From assembly GCF_003585765.1 (NCBI RefSeq), contig NZ_CP021235.1, positions 744,001-808,000 on the forward strand: a stretch of DNA of 64,000 nucleotides. Direction: 5' to 3'. Position numbers and translations under genes: made by a program. The stretch's first letter is position 1; the number at the start of each line of letters is the position of its first letter. This document shows, in pieces, positions 8,423 to 17,480 of the stretch. The notes below the pieces were generated by a model, which had not been told where the DNA came from, made no database searches, and saw only the letters and a list, made by a program, of their open reading frames with translations. Source of the stretch: Pontibacter actiniarum. GTDB taxonomy: Bacteria; Bacteroidota; Bacteroidia; Cytophagales; Hymenobacteraceae.

Positions 8423-11125
8423 ATGAAAAAAGTCACCCTTAGGTCAAGTATACTTTTCTCTTTGCTCACGCTGGGCGCCTGCCAAACACAGAAGCCGGGC
8501 ACCGGCAGTACCCACAGCGAGCCTATCTGGCAGTCGCAGGCTTACACTATCTACCCGGACAGCGTGGTGCAGGGCGAGCACGTGGCGCGCGCGGTGTCGC
8601 CCACCGAGCTGACCTCTAACTATAAAAGCCCGGCCAACGCTTTCCAGAGTCCGCGGATTACGTTTAAGTTCGCCATCAACGGGCGCGATAACGAAATGAA
8701 GGCCGGCACCGACCACCATTTTAACTGCCTTGGCGGCGATTGCCAAACCCCTGTTATCACTTTTGGCCAGCAGCTGAACGACCCGTCTGAGGTGCCAAGC
8801 GACGTGTACCTGGAGCCAAGCACCAACCTGACCGTGCGCCTGGATATGAACCCCGTGCTGCAGGCGCTGGAAAAGCAGGGCTACTACACCACACCGACGG
8901 GAGACAAAATCTACAAAGAGGACTTCAAAGGCGTTTACATTGCCGGTGGTGCCGATCCGCTGAGCTGGGACTTCGACAACTTGGGCGGAAACGAGCAGAT
9001 GGAGCTAAAGGACGCTGACGGAGACGGTATCTACGAGGTCACCCTGACGCTAAACGCCCCGGAAGACGATAAATCGACGGCTACGCGTTGGGCATTAACC
9101 AAAGACATTGCCGCTTTTCCGCAGTACACTTCGGACTACGCTGTAACCGATGCCTTGTACAACATGGCCCTGGAGGAGATGATCAATGCCGTGGAACCGG
9201 ACAGCACCTTCCGCACCGGTAAGGAGTGGGCCGGCGTCTGGACGCGTGACATCAGCTACAGCATTATCCTGTCGATGGCGCAGCTGCAGCCGCAGGTGTC
9301 TAAGTACAGCCTGATGCGCAAGGTGAAAGACGGACGCATTGTGCAGGATACCGGCACCGGGGGGGCGTACCCTGTCTCCACCGACCGCATGATCTGGGCC
9401 ACCGCTGCCTGGGAAGTATACAAGGCCACAGGCGATGAGCAGTGGCTGCGCGATACCTACCAGATCATCGCCAAGTCGCTCGGAGAGGACATGATGAACG
9501 CATATGACCCTGAGACGGGGTTGGTGCGGGGCGAGTCGTCGTTTCTGGACTGGCGGGAGCAGTCATATCCGCGCTGGATGGAGCCTGCCGACATCTATGC
9601 GTCAGAGAACCTGGGCACCAACGCAGCACACTTCCAGGCCAACAAAGTTGCGGCGATGATGGCCGAAAAGCTCGGCGACCAAGCGGCGGCGGCAAGGTAT
9701 AACGGCATCGCCCAAACCATCAAAGAAGGTATAAACAAGCACCTGTGGCAGGAGGAGAAAGGCTACTACGGCCAGTACCTGTACGGCCGGAACTATAAAA
9801 TCCTGTCGCCGAGGGCGGAAGCGCTGGGCGAGGCGCTGACGGTACTGTTTGGTGTGGCGGATACAGCACGCAGCAAAACGGTGGTGGCCCGTACGCCGAT
9901 CACGGATTACGGCATCCCCAATATCTTCCCGCAGATTCCGGGCATTCCGCCGTACCACAACAACGGCATTTGGCCGTTTGTGCAGTCGTACTGGAGCCTG
10001 GCGGCGGCCAAGGCAGGCAACGACAAGGCCCTGACCGAGAGCATCAGCGCCATTTACCGTCCGGCAGCCCTGTTCCTGACGAACAAGGAGAACTTTGTGG
10101 CCGCCAACGGCGACTATGCCGGAACACAGGTGAACTCCAGTAACATGCTGTGGAGCCTGGCCGGCAACCTGAGCATGGTCTACAAAGTATTCTTCGGGAT
10201 CAACTTTGAGGCAGACAAACTGACCTTGAAGCCGTTTGTGCCGAAGGCCTTTGCCGGTAACCGAAAGCTGACCAACTACAGGTACAGAAATGCAGTGCTT
10301 AACATTGAGATGAGCGGCTACGGCAACGAGATAAAGTCTGTTACTATGGATGGAAAGCCGCTGCAGAAAGCCGAGGTGGCGGCAAACCTCACCGGCGAAC
10401 ACAGCATCAGAATAGAACTGGCCAATAACGAAGCGGGAGGGGAGGTGCAGCACGTAGACCTGTACACATCACTGGAAACGCCGAAGGCCGTGTATACTTC
10501 GGGTAAACTCAGCTGGCCAGCCGTGGATGGCGCCGTAGCCTACCAGGTGGTAAAGAACGGGAAGGACCTGGAGAAGACGGAAAGCACCAGCCTGGATGTG
10601 GACGCCAACAGCTACGCCGAGTACATGGTGCTGGCCGTGGACCAGCACGGGGTTACCTCGTTCGGGAGCGAACCTGTAGTGGTTGTGCCCGAAAAGCATA
10701 AGCAGGTGTACGAGCTGGAGAAGTTCGCCCCGAAAGCCGCCTACACGTACCGCGATTACTCCGGGGCCGGTTTTGTGGAGCTGAGCAAGCAGCAGAACAA
10801 GCAGGTGCAGGTAAAGGTAACTGTTCCGGAGGATGGCGTGTACGCTGTTGACTTCCGCTACGCCAACGGAAACGGCCCGATCAACACGAATAACAAAGCC
10901 GCTCTCCGTACCCTGCAGAAAGACGGTGAGTTTGTCGGAACCATTGTTTTGCCGCAGCGCGGAACGGATGAGTGGAGCAACTGGGGCTTTACCAATGCCG
11001 TGGAAGTGCCGCTGCAGAAGGGCAGCCACACCATCTCGCTGACCTTTGAGCCAAACAACGAGAACATGAACGGCGAGGTGAACCAGGCCATGGTAGACTA
11101 TATGCGTGTCGTAAAAATCAGGTAG
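8423..11125 (+). CDS. Six-hairpin glycosidase-like lipoprotein with C-terminal CBM-like domain
   Basis: This is a probable secreted, lipid-anchored glycoside hydrolase of 900 residues. I start it at the ATG at 8423 because this gives a clean lipoprotein signal (LFSLLTLGAC). A beta-sandwich-like N-terminal part (to about residue 245) precedes an (alpha/alpha)6-barrel region, about 250-640, with EWAGVWTRDISYS, TDRMIWATAAWEVYKATGD and GIWPFVQSYWSLAAAKAGND. These resemble the glycogen-debranching/rhamnosidase-like six-hairpin superfamily. The last 150 residues (from ELEKFAPKAAYTYRDYSG) look like a carbohydrate-binding beta-sandwich. I cannot name the GH family or the substrate. It is monocistronic, divergent from the reductase, with a strong terminator behind it. 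Confidence 0.75.
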   Translation: MKKVTLRSSILFSLLTLGACQTQKPGTGSTHSEPIWQSQAYTIYPDSVVQGEHVARAVSPTELTSNYKSPANAFQSPRITFKFAINGRDNEMKAGTDHHFNCLGGDCQTPVITFGQQLNDPSEVPSDVYLEPSTNLTVRLDMNPVLQALEKQGYYTTPTGDKIYKEDFKGVYIAGGADPLSWDFDNLGGNEQMELKDADGDGIYEVTLTLNAPEDDKSTATRWALTKDIAAFPQYTSDYAVTDALYNMALEEMINAVEPDSTFRTGKEWAGVWTRDISYSIILSMAQLQPQVSKYSLMRKVKDGRIVQDTGTGGAYPVSTDRMIWATAAWEVYKATGDEQWLRDTYQIIAKSLGEDMMNAYDPETGLVRGESSFLDWREQSYPRWMEPADIYASENLGTNAAHFQANKVAAMMAEKLGDQAAAARYNGIAQTIKEGINKHLWQEEKGYYGQYLYGRNYKILSPRAEALGEALTVLFGVADTARSKTVVARTPITDYGIPNIFPQIPGIPPYHNNGIWPFVQSYWSLAAAKAGNDKALTESISAIYRPAALFLTNKENFVAANGDYAGTQVNSSNMLWSLAGNLSMVYKVFFGINFEADKLTLKPFVPKAFAGNRKLTNYRYRNAVLNIEMSGYGNEIKSVTMDGKPLQKAEVAANLTGEHSIRIELANNEAGGEVQHVDLYTSLETPKAVYTSGKLSWPAVDGAVAYQVVKNGKDLEKTESTSLDVDANSYAEYMVLAVDQHGVTSFGSEPVVVVPEKHKQVYELEKFAPKAAYTYRDYSGAGFVELSKQQNKQVQVKVTVPEDGVYAVDFRYANGNGPINTNNKAALRTLQKDGEFVGTIVLPQRGTDEWSNWGFTNAVEVPLQKGSHTISLTFEPNNENMNGEVNQAMVDYMRVVKIR

Positions 11126-11145
11126 CTATACTTAGCTTGGCAGCG

Positions 11146-11186
11146 AAACTACAAAGGTCCGGCAAACTGCCGGACCTTTGTAGTTT
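11146..11186 (+). terminator. Terminator of the glycosidase gene
   Basis: Perfect 19-bp arms (11146-11164 and 11168-11186) with a 3-base loop begin 20 bp after the stop codon. The right arm ends in TAGTTT followed by ATACTTT, a weak U tract. It could work in both directions. Confidence 0.75.
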
Positions 11187-11222
11187 ATACTTTACCTGTT
11201 CGCTTACCCTGGCTGTACTGTA

Positions 11223-11265
11223 CCAGAGGGCCTGCAGCCCAACTCGGCGACCGCAGGCCTTCTGG
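11223..11265 (-). terminator. Hairpin downstream of the beta-barrel receptor gene
   Basis: Arms of 13 bp (11223-11235 and 11253-11265) pair with one G-T wobble around an 18-base loop. They lie 24 bp beyond the stop of the minus-strand receptor gene. There is no clear U tract, so it may be an RNA-stabilising or terminator hairpin. Confidence 0.4.
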
Positions 11266-11288
11266 GTTATAGGGGTAGTAGGGAATTA

Positions 11289-13721
11289 TTAGTTGCCGCC
11301 GGTGCGGTTCAGCTCATCCAGGTTGGTATTACGTTTCCGGGCTTCGAACTTGGTGCCCTTGCTGAAACGGTAGCGCAGGTTCAGGCGCACGCCGCGCTGG
11401 CCCTGGTACTGCTCAATGGCGTTGATGTTGCCGTTCAGCTCTGTGTCTACCTTCAGCACGCGGCTTTTAAAGATGTCGCTCACGTTCAGGGCCAGGCTCA
11501 GCTTATCATCCATAAAGCTGCGCTTCAGGCCAGCGTCCAGCCACCACTGCGGCTCCACATTGTACAGGCCGTACACCACTGCGCTCTGGTAGTTGGCGCC
11601 GGCCTCCAGGCGTATGCCCTTTGGCAGCAGCAAAGTATGGTTTGTGTTGGCGATAAGGGATAGCTGGTCTTTCACGATAACCTGTTGGTCTTTGGTAATG
11701 TTGGTGTACTCCTGGTACATGCCGGTCACGTTATTGCTGATCTCCCACTTTTCCGACACCTTAACCGGGGCCACCAGCGTGGCGGTAGCGCTTTTCAGGT
11801 CGTTGATGTTGCGCTGCTGAAACACGGTGGTGTTTGTCTCCGGGTCCTGCTCGGGTATCTCACCGATATAGTCCTGCGTAACTGCGTAGCCCAGCACCAG
11901 GTTATAGGTCTGCTTCAGGGTATGCGTCATCTCAAAGGAGTTGATGTACTGCGGCTTGAGCAGCGGGTTGCCCTGGGCATAAGTGTAGGGGTCCAGGTAG
12001 AAGATGAACGGGTTCAGGTTTTCATAGTAGGGCCTGTTGATGCGGCGGCTGTACTTGTAGCCGATCTGGTAGTTGTCGCTTACCTTCTGCTGCACAAACA
12101 GGGTGGGGAAGAAGTCGAGGTAGCTGCGGTCCGTTTTTACCTTCTTTGTCAGCGAGTTACCGCTTGATTCGGTCTGCTCTGCACGCAGGCCCGCCTGCAG
12201 GCTCCAGGTATCGCTGAGGGTGGCGTTCAAACTGACATAGGCCGCATAGATATCCTCTGTATACACGAAGTGGTTGCTGCGCTTGGTGTCGAACATCTCC
12301 CGCTCGTCCTGCACCTCATAAAAGCGAAGCTCGTTGTCTGACTTTACATGGCTTGCTTTTGCCCCCAGCTCCAGGCTGGTCTTCTTGCCCAGCTTTTTCG
12401 TGAAATCCACTTTAGCCGAGAAGATGTCGTACTTGGTGGGATTGTCGTTGCGGAGCAGCTCCACTGAGTCGGGCGTGGTGGCAGGCGGTGTAAAGTACAT
12501 GTTGTAGAAAGAGGCCTCGTCTTCGCTCCCGATGTGCACGTAGTCCAGGTCGGCAGAGAGAGTGGTGCCCGTGGTGTCCAGCTTGCCCACGTAGTGCAGG
12601 TTAAAGGTGCCGTTGGCGTAGGTACCTTCGTTGCGGTTTTTCGCGTCGATGAACTGCGTCTTTCCGTTGCGCAGGTACGACTCCGTGTCGAACGACATGC
12701 TGTTGCTGTTATAGTACAGGTTGGCCATGACACCCACACTGTGGCGGTCGTTCAGGTCATAGTCGGTGCCGATGCGCAGCGACGGGTCCACGCGCTCATT
12801 CTGCTCATACCCAGTCTGGTCAAACTCCGTTGCCGATCCGTCCTTGCCCAGGAAAACGCGGTCCATCTCCATATCGCGGTAGCGCTTGCGGCTGTTCAGG
12901 TTCACGCTCCCGAAAGAGTTGAACTTGCCTTTCTTATGGCTGATCTCGGCGCCGGAGGTGTAGGTGCTCAGGCTGTTGTACTGGTAGCCGGCGTACACGC
13001 TGCCGTTCATACCCGAGTCCTGCCCTTTTTTCAGGTTGATGTTGATGATGCCCGAGGCGCCCTCCGCGTCGTAGCGGGCCGATGGGTTGGTGATAAGCTC
13101 CAGGTTTTTCAGGTTCTCGGCCGACATGCTTTGCAGCAGGCTCTGCAGCTCTTTGCCGGAGAGGTAGGAGCGGCGGCCGTTCAGCATTACCTGCACGCCG
13201 CCCTTGCCGTTGAGCTGGATGTTACCGTCCTGGTCTACCCACACGCCCGGCGATTTGGTGAGCACGTCGTAGGCGGTGTTACCCTCGGCCATGGCGGTGT
13301 TCTCCACGCTCACCACCATTTTATCCGGCTCCGTAGTGACGGTGGGGCGCAGCGTCACTACCTCTACCTCGCTCAGCGTTTTCGTGTCCGGCTTTACCTG
13401 CAGGCGGCCAAAGTCCTTGCTGAAGCCCGGGGAGTTTACCTCAAACACAGGGGAGATAAACGTCAGGTAGCCCAGGCCGTTCACCTTCAGCTTATAGGTG
13501 CCCTTTGCCGGCGTCTTGATCTGAAAAACACCGTCCATGTCAGCGATGGCTCCGGTAACTACTTTTTCGGTCGTTGCTTCCAGCACGGCCACGTTGGTAA
13601 AGCCCACGGCCTGCCCGCTTTCCTCCACTACTTGCCCGCGCAGCATGCCTTCTGTTTGTGCATTCACAAAGCTGCTACAGCACATGAAAAGCAGCGCGAC
13701 GATCAGGTACATTTTTTTCAT
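11289..13721 (-). CDS. TonB-dependent-receptor-like outer-membrane beta-barrel protein
   Basis: An 810-residue outer-membrane protein. A signal peptide (ending FVNA, before QTEG) leads into a CarboxypepD_reg/SpaA-like domain (about 22-105; GQVVEESGQAVGFTNVAV ... GVFQIKTPAKGTYKL). A plug-like domain follows (about 130-235; AYDVLTKSPGVWVDQDGNI, NPSARYDAEGASGIININLK), and then a 22-strand-type barrel ending in LRYRFSKGTKFEARKRNT. This is the outer membrane beta-barrel family (OMP_b-brl_3) rather than SusC, and no SusD partner is adjacent. The ligand is unknown. It is monocistronic, with a recognisable promoter. Confidence 0.88.
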   Translation of the reverse strand: MKKMYLIVALLFMCCSSFVNAQTEGMLRGQVVEESGQAVGFTNVAVLEATTEKVVTGAIADMDGVFQIKTPAKGTYKLKVNGLGYLTFISPVFEVNSPGFSKDFGRLQVKPDTKTLSEVEVVTLRPTVTTEPDKMVVSVENTAMAEGNTAYDVLTKSPGVWVDQDGNIQLNGKGGVQVMLNGRRSYLSGKELQSLLQSMSAENLKNLELITNPSARYDAEGASGIININLKKGQDSGMNGSVYAGYQYNSLSTYTSGAEISHKKGKFNSFGSVNLNSRKRYRDMEMDRVFLGKDGSATEFDQTGYEQNERVDPSLRIGTDYDLNDRHSVGVMANLYYNSNSMSFDTESYLRNGKTQFIDAKNRNEGTYANGTFNLHYVGKLDTTGTTLSADLDYVHIGSEDEASFYNMYFTPPATTPDSVELLRNDNPTKYDIFSAKVDFTKKLGKKTSLELGAKASHVKSDNELRFYEVQDEREMFDTKRSNHFVYTEDIYAAYVSLNATLSDTWSLQAGLRAEQTESSGNSLTKKVKTDRSYLDFFPTLFVQQKVSDNYQIGYKYSRRINRPYYENLNPFIFYLDPYTYAQGNPLLKPQYINSFEMTHTLKQTYNLVLGYAVTQDYIGEIPEQDPETNTTVFQQRNINDLKSATATLVAPVKVSEKWEISNNVTGMYQEYTNITKDQQVIVKDQLSLIANTNHTLLLPKGIRLEAGANYQSAVVYGLYNVEPQWWLDAGLKRSFMDDKLSLALNVSDIFKSRVLKVDTELNGNINAIEQYQGQRGVRLNLRYRFSKGTKFEARKRNTNLDELNRTGGN

Positions 13722-13764
13722 AGTTGTATTTTGTTTGGCGTTGTTGATGTGTGATTTACTGTTG

Positions 13765-13795
13765 CAAATATATTGTAAGGTACTTTGTATAGCAA
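13765..13795 (-). promoter_or_regulatory. Promoter of the beta-barrel receptor gene
   Basis: On the minus strand TTG (13793-13795) is followed after 20 bp by TATATTTG (13765-13772). This fits the Bacteroidota sigma-ABfr consensus (TTG, about 20 bp, TAnnTTTG) exactly. The start codon is 44 bp downstream of the -7 box. Confidence 0.7.
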
Positions 13796-14030
13796 GGTAC
13801 TGTTGCTGTGTCCGGCCACCTTTTCGACGAACTCCCGGAAATCTTCTTTGAACTGGCTATGCCTCCAGACGGCGGGCTGGTGCAGTAACTTTGCTGTACA
13901 TGTTTATAGATGAGGGGCAGCGGCAGGAGGTTGCCTGTGGCTGAATTTTTTTTTTCGGATGGGCCGATAAGCAACTGAAGCAAAGGGAGGAGCGGCTCCG
14001 GGGGGAAAGGCCGGCACCCCGGGAAACAAA

Positions 14031-14062
14031 AAAGGCAGGGCCGCCTGAGCCGCCCTGCCTTT
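14031..14062 (-). terminator. Rho-independent terminator of the metal-efflux operon
   Basis: Arms AAAGGCAGGGC (14031-14041) and GCCCTGCCTTT (14052-14062) pair perfectly. Read on the minus strand the stem is followed by a run of six T, which is the standard intrinsic terminator form. It lies 19 bp after the last gene of the operon. Confidence 0.85.
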
Positions 14063-14080
14063 AAAATGAATTTTCTGTAC

Positions 14081-14713
14081 TTAGTTCTTAAAGATTTCTT
14101 CGGTGCTGCCGCAGGTCATCATGCCTTCGCCAAAGTATGGGTTGCGAATTTCTTCGTTGGAGCTGAGCCAGTAGCCGCCCTCGCCGTCCAGGGCCATCGG
14201 GCAGTGCTGGTAGTAAAGCGTGCCATCAGCTGCGCCGTAGGCTTTCGCCATGGAGAACACCGCCTCGGAGAGAAGCTCCAGGTTTTCGCGCTGTGCCGCA
14301 ACATCACTGGCGGAGGCAATTTTCTGGGCGCTGCTTACCACCTCGGCCGTTTTCTCCTCGGCATAGGCTTTTTCGTCGGTCGTCAGGTTGGCGATGGGCA
14401 TGGCTTTGGCCACCCGCAGCACTTCGCTTGCCGCCGCCTTGGCCGCTTCTGCGTCAGAGGCTACCAGCGCCTCCTTCAGGTCAAGGTACTCGCTTACAAG
14501 CTCCTCCACCTGTGTTTGAAACGGCTCTGCCACGGATGTAAAGTCAGGCGTTTCCACGACAACAGTCGTTGCGGTGGGGCCTGCCTCCATGTCACCGTGG
14601 GCCATTCCCTCATGCTGTTCCGTCGCTACCTCTGTGTTGTCTGTACTGTTTTCAGAACATGCCGTAAAGGCAAACGCAGCGACAACGGCTGCTGCAAAAA
14701 ATGTCTTTTTCAT
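14081..14713 (-). CDS. DUF3347 domain lipoprotein (metal-efflux accessory)
   Basis: A 210-residue periplasmic or outer-membrane lipoprotein. The start at 14713 is chosen because MKKTFFAAAVVAAFAFTAC gives a lipobox with Cys19; the longer frame adds 24 residues without a signal. The mature part is acidic and helical, then ends in the DUF3347 signature: LYYQHCPMALDGEGGYWLSS, and EEIRNPYFGEGMMTCGSTEE near the C-terminus. The paired Cys and Met residues suggest soft-metal (copper or silver) binding. It is the last gene of a Cus-type operon, where DUF3347 proteins are common. The exact role is unknown. Confidence 0.85.
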   Translation of the reverse strand: MKKTFFAAAVVAAFAFTACSENSTDNTEVATEQHEGMAHGDMEAGPTATTVVVETPDFTSVAEPFQTQVEELVSEYLDLKEALVASDAEAAKAAASEVLRVAKAMPIANLTTDEKAYAEEKTAEVVSSAQKIASASDVAAQRENLELLSEAVFSMAKAYGAADGTLYYQHCPMALDGEGGYWLSSNEEIRNPYFGEGMMTCGSTEEIFKN

Positions 14714-14815
14714 GGTTGATAACGTTGCGTATTGAATAATTAGATTTGGTTTCAGTTTCTTGTACAGCGTTGGCTCTCTGCGCAAAGGAAGCGCTTTGGA
14801 GCCCGCTTTTCAAAG

Positions 14816-16012
14816 TTAATGATTATGCCCGGCCATCGGGTCTGCGCCCTTCTTCAACACAAACTCACTGTAGAGCAGGTAAGCGCCCGAGGTAACCACT
14901 TTATCGTTTTCCTGGATGCCGGAGAGGATGGCTACGTTGTCCGCGCTTTCTTCGCCGATAGTAACCATACGCGCCCGAAAAGTGTTTTTACCCGTCTGCA
15001 CCCACACATGGCTACCGCTGGCATCCTGAATCACGGCGTCGTTTGGCAGCACCAGGTCGGAGCCGTTTTTACCCGGCAAGCTGACGTTTGCCTGCATTCC
15101 GGGCAGGTACTGCTCGTTTTTGTTCGGCAGCTCGGCGCGAAGTACGGCTACCTGGCTGCCCTGCCTGTACTCCGGGCTGATGAAGGTGACGCTGGCCGGA
15201 ACCGCCTCCTCGGCAAAGCCCTGCACCGACACCAGCACCTCGTCGCCGGCCTGCACGTTGGCTACTTCCTGCGGGTACAGCTCGGCCTCCACCCAGATCT
15301 TACCCAGCTTCCCCACCCGGTACAGCACTGCCCCTTCGGCTACGTACTGGCCTTCGGCGGCGGCCACATCGGTTATTACACCTGCGGTAGGGGCTACAAA
15401 AGTAACACGCGCATCTAGGCTTCCGGTTCTGGCAAGGCTTCTGATCTGGCTTTCTGTAAGGCCATAAAGCAGTAGTTTTTTCCTGGCTGCCTCCAGAAAC
15501 GAAGCGAAGCGCGGGTTCTCCTCGCCCAGCTCCTGGTTTTGTTTCAGGGCCAGCAGGTACTCGCGCTGTAAGGTCAGGAGCTCTTCGGAATACAGCTCGT
15601 ACAGCGGTTGCCCTTTTTGCACTGTTTGGCCCGTCTCCTTAATGTACAGTTTTTCTACGCGGCCCTGCGCCCGGCTGCTGATTACGTCTGTCTGGGTTTC
15701 GTCGAGCACCAGTTTGCCGGTAAGGATGGTGTTGCTGCTAACATCTCCAAGCTTCACGCGTTTGGTTTTGATGTTGCCCAGGGCGATCTGGCTTTCGCTC
15801 AGCATCAGCTCCCCCTTATCGGCTCCATTCTGCGCCACAGGCACCAGGTCCATGTGGCAAATAGGGCAGATGCCCGGCTCGCTCTGCACCACCTGCGGGT
15901 GCATGGGGCAAGTATAGGTCGTCTCCGCCGCTGCCTCGCTATGCTGGTCGCTCTGGCAGGCGCCGAAGGCCACGAGCAGCAGCAGGAAGAGTATGTTCAG
16001 GTATCGTTTCAT
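14816..16012 (-). CDS. cusB: CusB-like periplasmic adaptor with heavy-metal-binding domain (adaptor 2)
   Basis: A 398-residue adaptor of a heavy-metal RND pump. It has a lipoprotein signal peptide with Cys19, then an N-terminal heavy-metal-binding motif at about 33-58 ([25 protein letters not shown]). Next come the CusB barrel-sandwich and helical hairpin (QGRVEKLYIKETGQTVQKG), the beta-barrel and the C-terminal domain, ending with a His-rich AGHNH. The first 40 codons and the 5' leader are almost identical in DNA to those of the neighbouring adaptor at 16090-17394. The gap between them is filled by a GAGTGA-type palindrome. It follows adaptor 1 in the operon. Confidence 0.92.
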   Translation of the reverse strand: MKRYLNILFLLLLVAFGACQSDQHSEAAAETTYTCPMHPQVVQSEPGICPICHMDLVPVAQNGADKGELMLSESQIALGNIKTKRVKLGDVSSNTILTGKLVLDETQTDVISSRAQGRVEKLYIKETGQTVQKGQPLYELYSEELLTLQREYLLALKQNQELGEENPRFASFLEAARKKLLLYGLTESQIRSLARTGSLDARVTFVAPTAGVITDVAAAEGQYVAEGAVLYRVGKLGKIWVEAELYPQEVANVQAGDEVLVSVQGFAEEAVPASVTFISPEYRQGSQVAVLRAELPNKNEQYLPGMQANVSLPGKNGSDLVLPNDAVIQDASGSHVWVQTGKNTFRARMVTIGEESADNVAILSGIQENDKVVTSGAYLLYSEFVLKKGADPMAGHNH

Positions 16013-16026
16013 CTTTGTCTAATTTT

Positions 16027-16097
16027 GAATGAGTGACTGAGTGATTGTGTGAATAAAAGAGTGATTCGCTCATGCACTCATTCGCTCAATCACTCAT
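16027..16097. repeat. GAGTGA palindromic repeat, copy A
   Basis: An imperfect inverted repeat, built from TGAGTGA-type units on the left and TCACTCA units on the right, lies between the two adaptor genes. The right end supplies the stop codon (and the last Asn-Glu) of adaptor 1. The same repeat forms copy B (17408-17475) and the ends of the ORF-bearing element in cusA (20679-21142). Confidence 0.8.
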
Positions 16098-17394
16098 TTA
16101 TCTTTACAAAACTCTCACTATCCACCATAAACTGGGCGTTGGCGGCAATTATGTCCGTTTGCTCCAGACCGTCTACAACCTGGACCTGGTTGCCCTCTAC
16201 CGTGCCGACGGTTACTGCCACGGGTTTAAAGGCTCCGTTTGTCTTTTTAAAGGCAACGGAGCGGGTGCCGATGTCCAGCACAGCCTCGCGGGGTACCCAC
16301 AGGGCTGGGGCCGTAGTATAACTGGCTGTAGCTGAAACCAGTTGCCCTATCCGCGCCAGCTGCTGTTGCCCCGGCAGGTATACCCGTACTTTGGCAAAGT
16401 TCTCGCCAGCCTCGTAAAAAGGCTGCAGGAAATCTACCTGTGCCTCCAGCTTTTCGCCGGGCAGTTGCGGAAAAGTTACCTGCACCGGGGCACCTTTGGC
16501 AATAGCCGTCACCTCACCGGCAGGTACGTTAAACTCAGCCCACAGCTGGTTGGGGTTTACCACGCGCAGCAGTGGCTGGCCGGTGCTCACGTACATGCCC
16601 TCGCGCAGCTGCAGCTCACTGCCTGCCGCCGGGGTAGCCGCACCTGAGCCTGCCATGCCCGGATTTGTGTTGCCGGCTCCCATGCCACCTGCGCCACCGG
16701 GTGCTGTAACAGCGGTAGCACTTGGCGTAGCGGACGGCGCGGTGGTGTTCAGGCCGACCACATAGCCATCGTAGGGGCTGTAGATAGCGAAGGTATAGCT
16801 GGCCTCGCCGGAACGGATCAGGCGGTTAACCTGTGCCTCAGTGGCACCCAGCAGGCGCAGCCTCTGTTTAGCAGCCTTTAGCAGCGCCTTATCCTCCGGG
16901 GCCGATTGCACCAGGTAGAGCAGCTCCTTCTGCGCCGTTACCAGCTCCGGGCTATACACCTCCATCAGCTTTTGCCCCTTGTTGATCGGCTGGTAATTAT
17001 ACTTCACAAACAGCTTTTCAATGCGGCCGCCCACCTGCGCGGGAATGGAGTAGATGCGGCGCTCATCGTAGGTGATCAGGCCCTCCATCTCTACCGTGGC
17101 CGGAACAGCTTTGCGCGCTGGCTTGATGGTGTTGATGTTTGCCACCACCGTTTCATTTGTCGGCTGCAGCAGGAAAGCCAGGTCCTCGGTGATCTCTATC
17201 TCCACGCCATGTGCCGAAGTTGGCACCAGGTCCATGCCGCAGATAGGGCAGGTGCCCGGCTCATCCTGCACGATCTGCGGGTGCATAGGGCACGTATAGG
17301 TCGTCTCCGCCGCTGCCTCGCTATGCGGATCGCTCTGGCAGGCGCCGAAGGCCACGAGCAGCAGCAGGAAGAGTATGTTCAGGTATCGTTTCAT
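16090..17394 (-). CDS. cusB: CusB-like periplasmic adaptor with heavy-metal-binding domain (adaptor 1)
   Basis: A 434-residue adaptor paralogous to the next gene. The lipoprotein signal and heavy-metal motif ([24 protein letters not shown], about 33-58) match adaptor 2, but the rest diverges. The barrel region contains an unusual low-complexity insert rich in Gly, Ala, Pro, Thr and Ser at about residues 215-260 (for example [20 protein letters not shown]). The protein ends in the palindromic repeat, which provides its stop. Two different adaptors with one pump may assemble as a mixed hexamer, or serve two pumps. It lies 86 bp after the TolC gene. Confidence 0.9.
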   Translation of the reverse strand: MKRYLNILFLLLLVAFGACQSDPHSEAAAETTYTCPMHPQIVQDEPGTCPICGMDLVPTSAHGVEIEITEDLAFLLQPTNETVVANINTIKPARKAVPATVEMEGLITYDERRIYSIPAQVGGRIEKLFVKYNYQPINKGQKLMEVYSPELVTAQKELLYLVQSAPEDKALLKAAKQRLRLLGATEAQVNRLIRSGEASYTFAIYSPYDGYVVGLNTTAPSATPSATAVTAPGGAGGMGAGNTNPGMAGSGAATPAAGSELQLREGMYVSTGQPLLRVVNPNQLWAEFNVPAGEVTAIAKGAPVQVTFPQLPGEKLEAQVDFLQPFYEAGENFAKVRVYLPGQQQLARIGQLVSATASYTTAPALWVPREAVLDIGTRSVAFKKTNGAFKPVAVTVGTVEGNQVQVVDGLEQTDIIAANAQFMVDSESFVKINE

Positions 17395-17407
17395 CTTTGT
17401 CTAATTT

Positions 17408-17475
17408 TGAATGAGTGACTGAGTGATTGTGTGAATAAAAGAGTGATTCACTCATGCACTCATTCGCTCAGTCAC
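17408..17475. repeat. GAGTGA palindromic repeat, copy B
   Basis: This is the same imperfect palindrome as copy A, in the gap between the TolC gene and adaptor 1, at the same distance upstream of the adaptor ATG. It is part of a nearly identical direct duplication of about 195 bp (roughly 15895-16090 versus 17277-17472) that includes the first 40 codons of both adaptors. Confidence 0.8.
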
Positions 17476-17480
17476 CCATT

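Larger units (their letters stand above)
13722..14080. other. Intergenic region with one promoter and one terminator
   Basis: This 359-bp gap separates two minus-strand transcription units. It holds the promoter of the receptor gene (13765-13795) and the terminator of the metal-efflux operon (14031-14062). I see no ORF or RNA gene between them. Confidence 0.6.

Noticed and set aside
12534..13754. 406-codon open frame on the plus strand
   Set aside because: It runs antisense over the beta-barrel receptor gene and its translation is biased to Val, His, Gln and Arg, a shadow of the real gene's codon pattern; no domain is visible.
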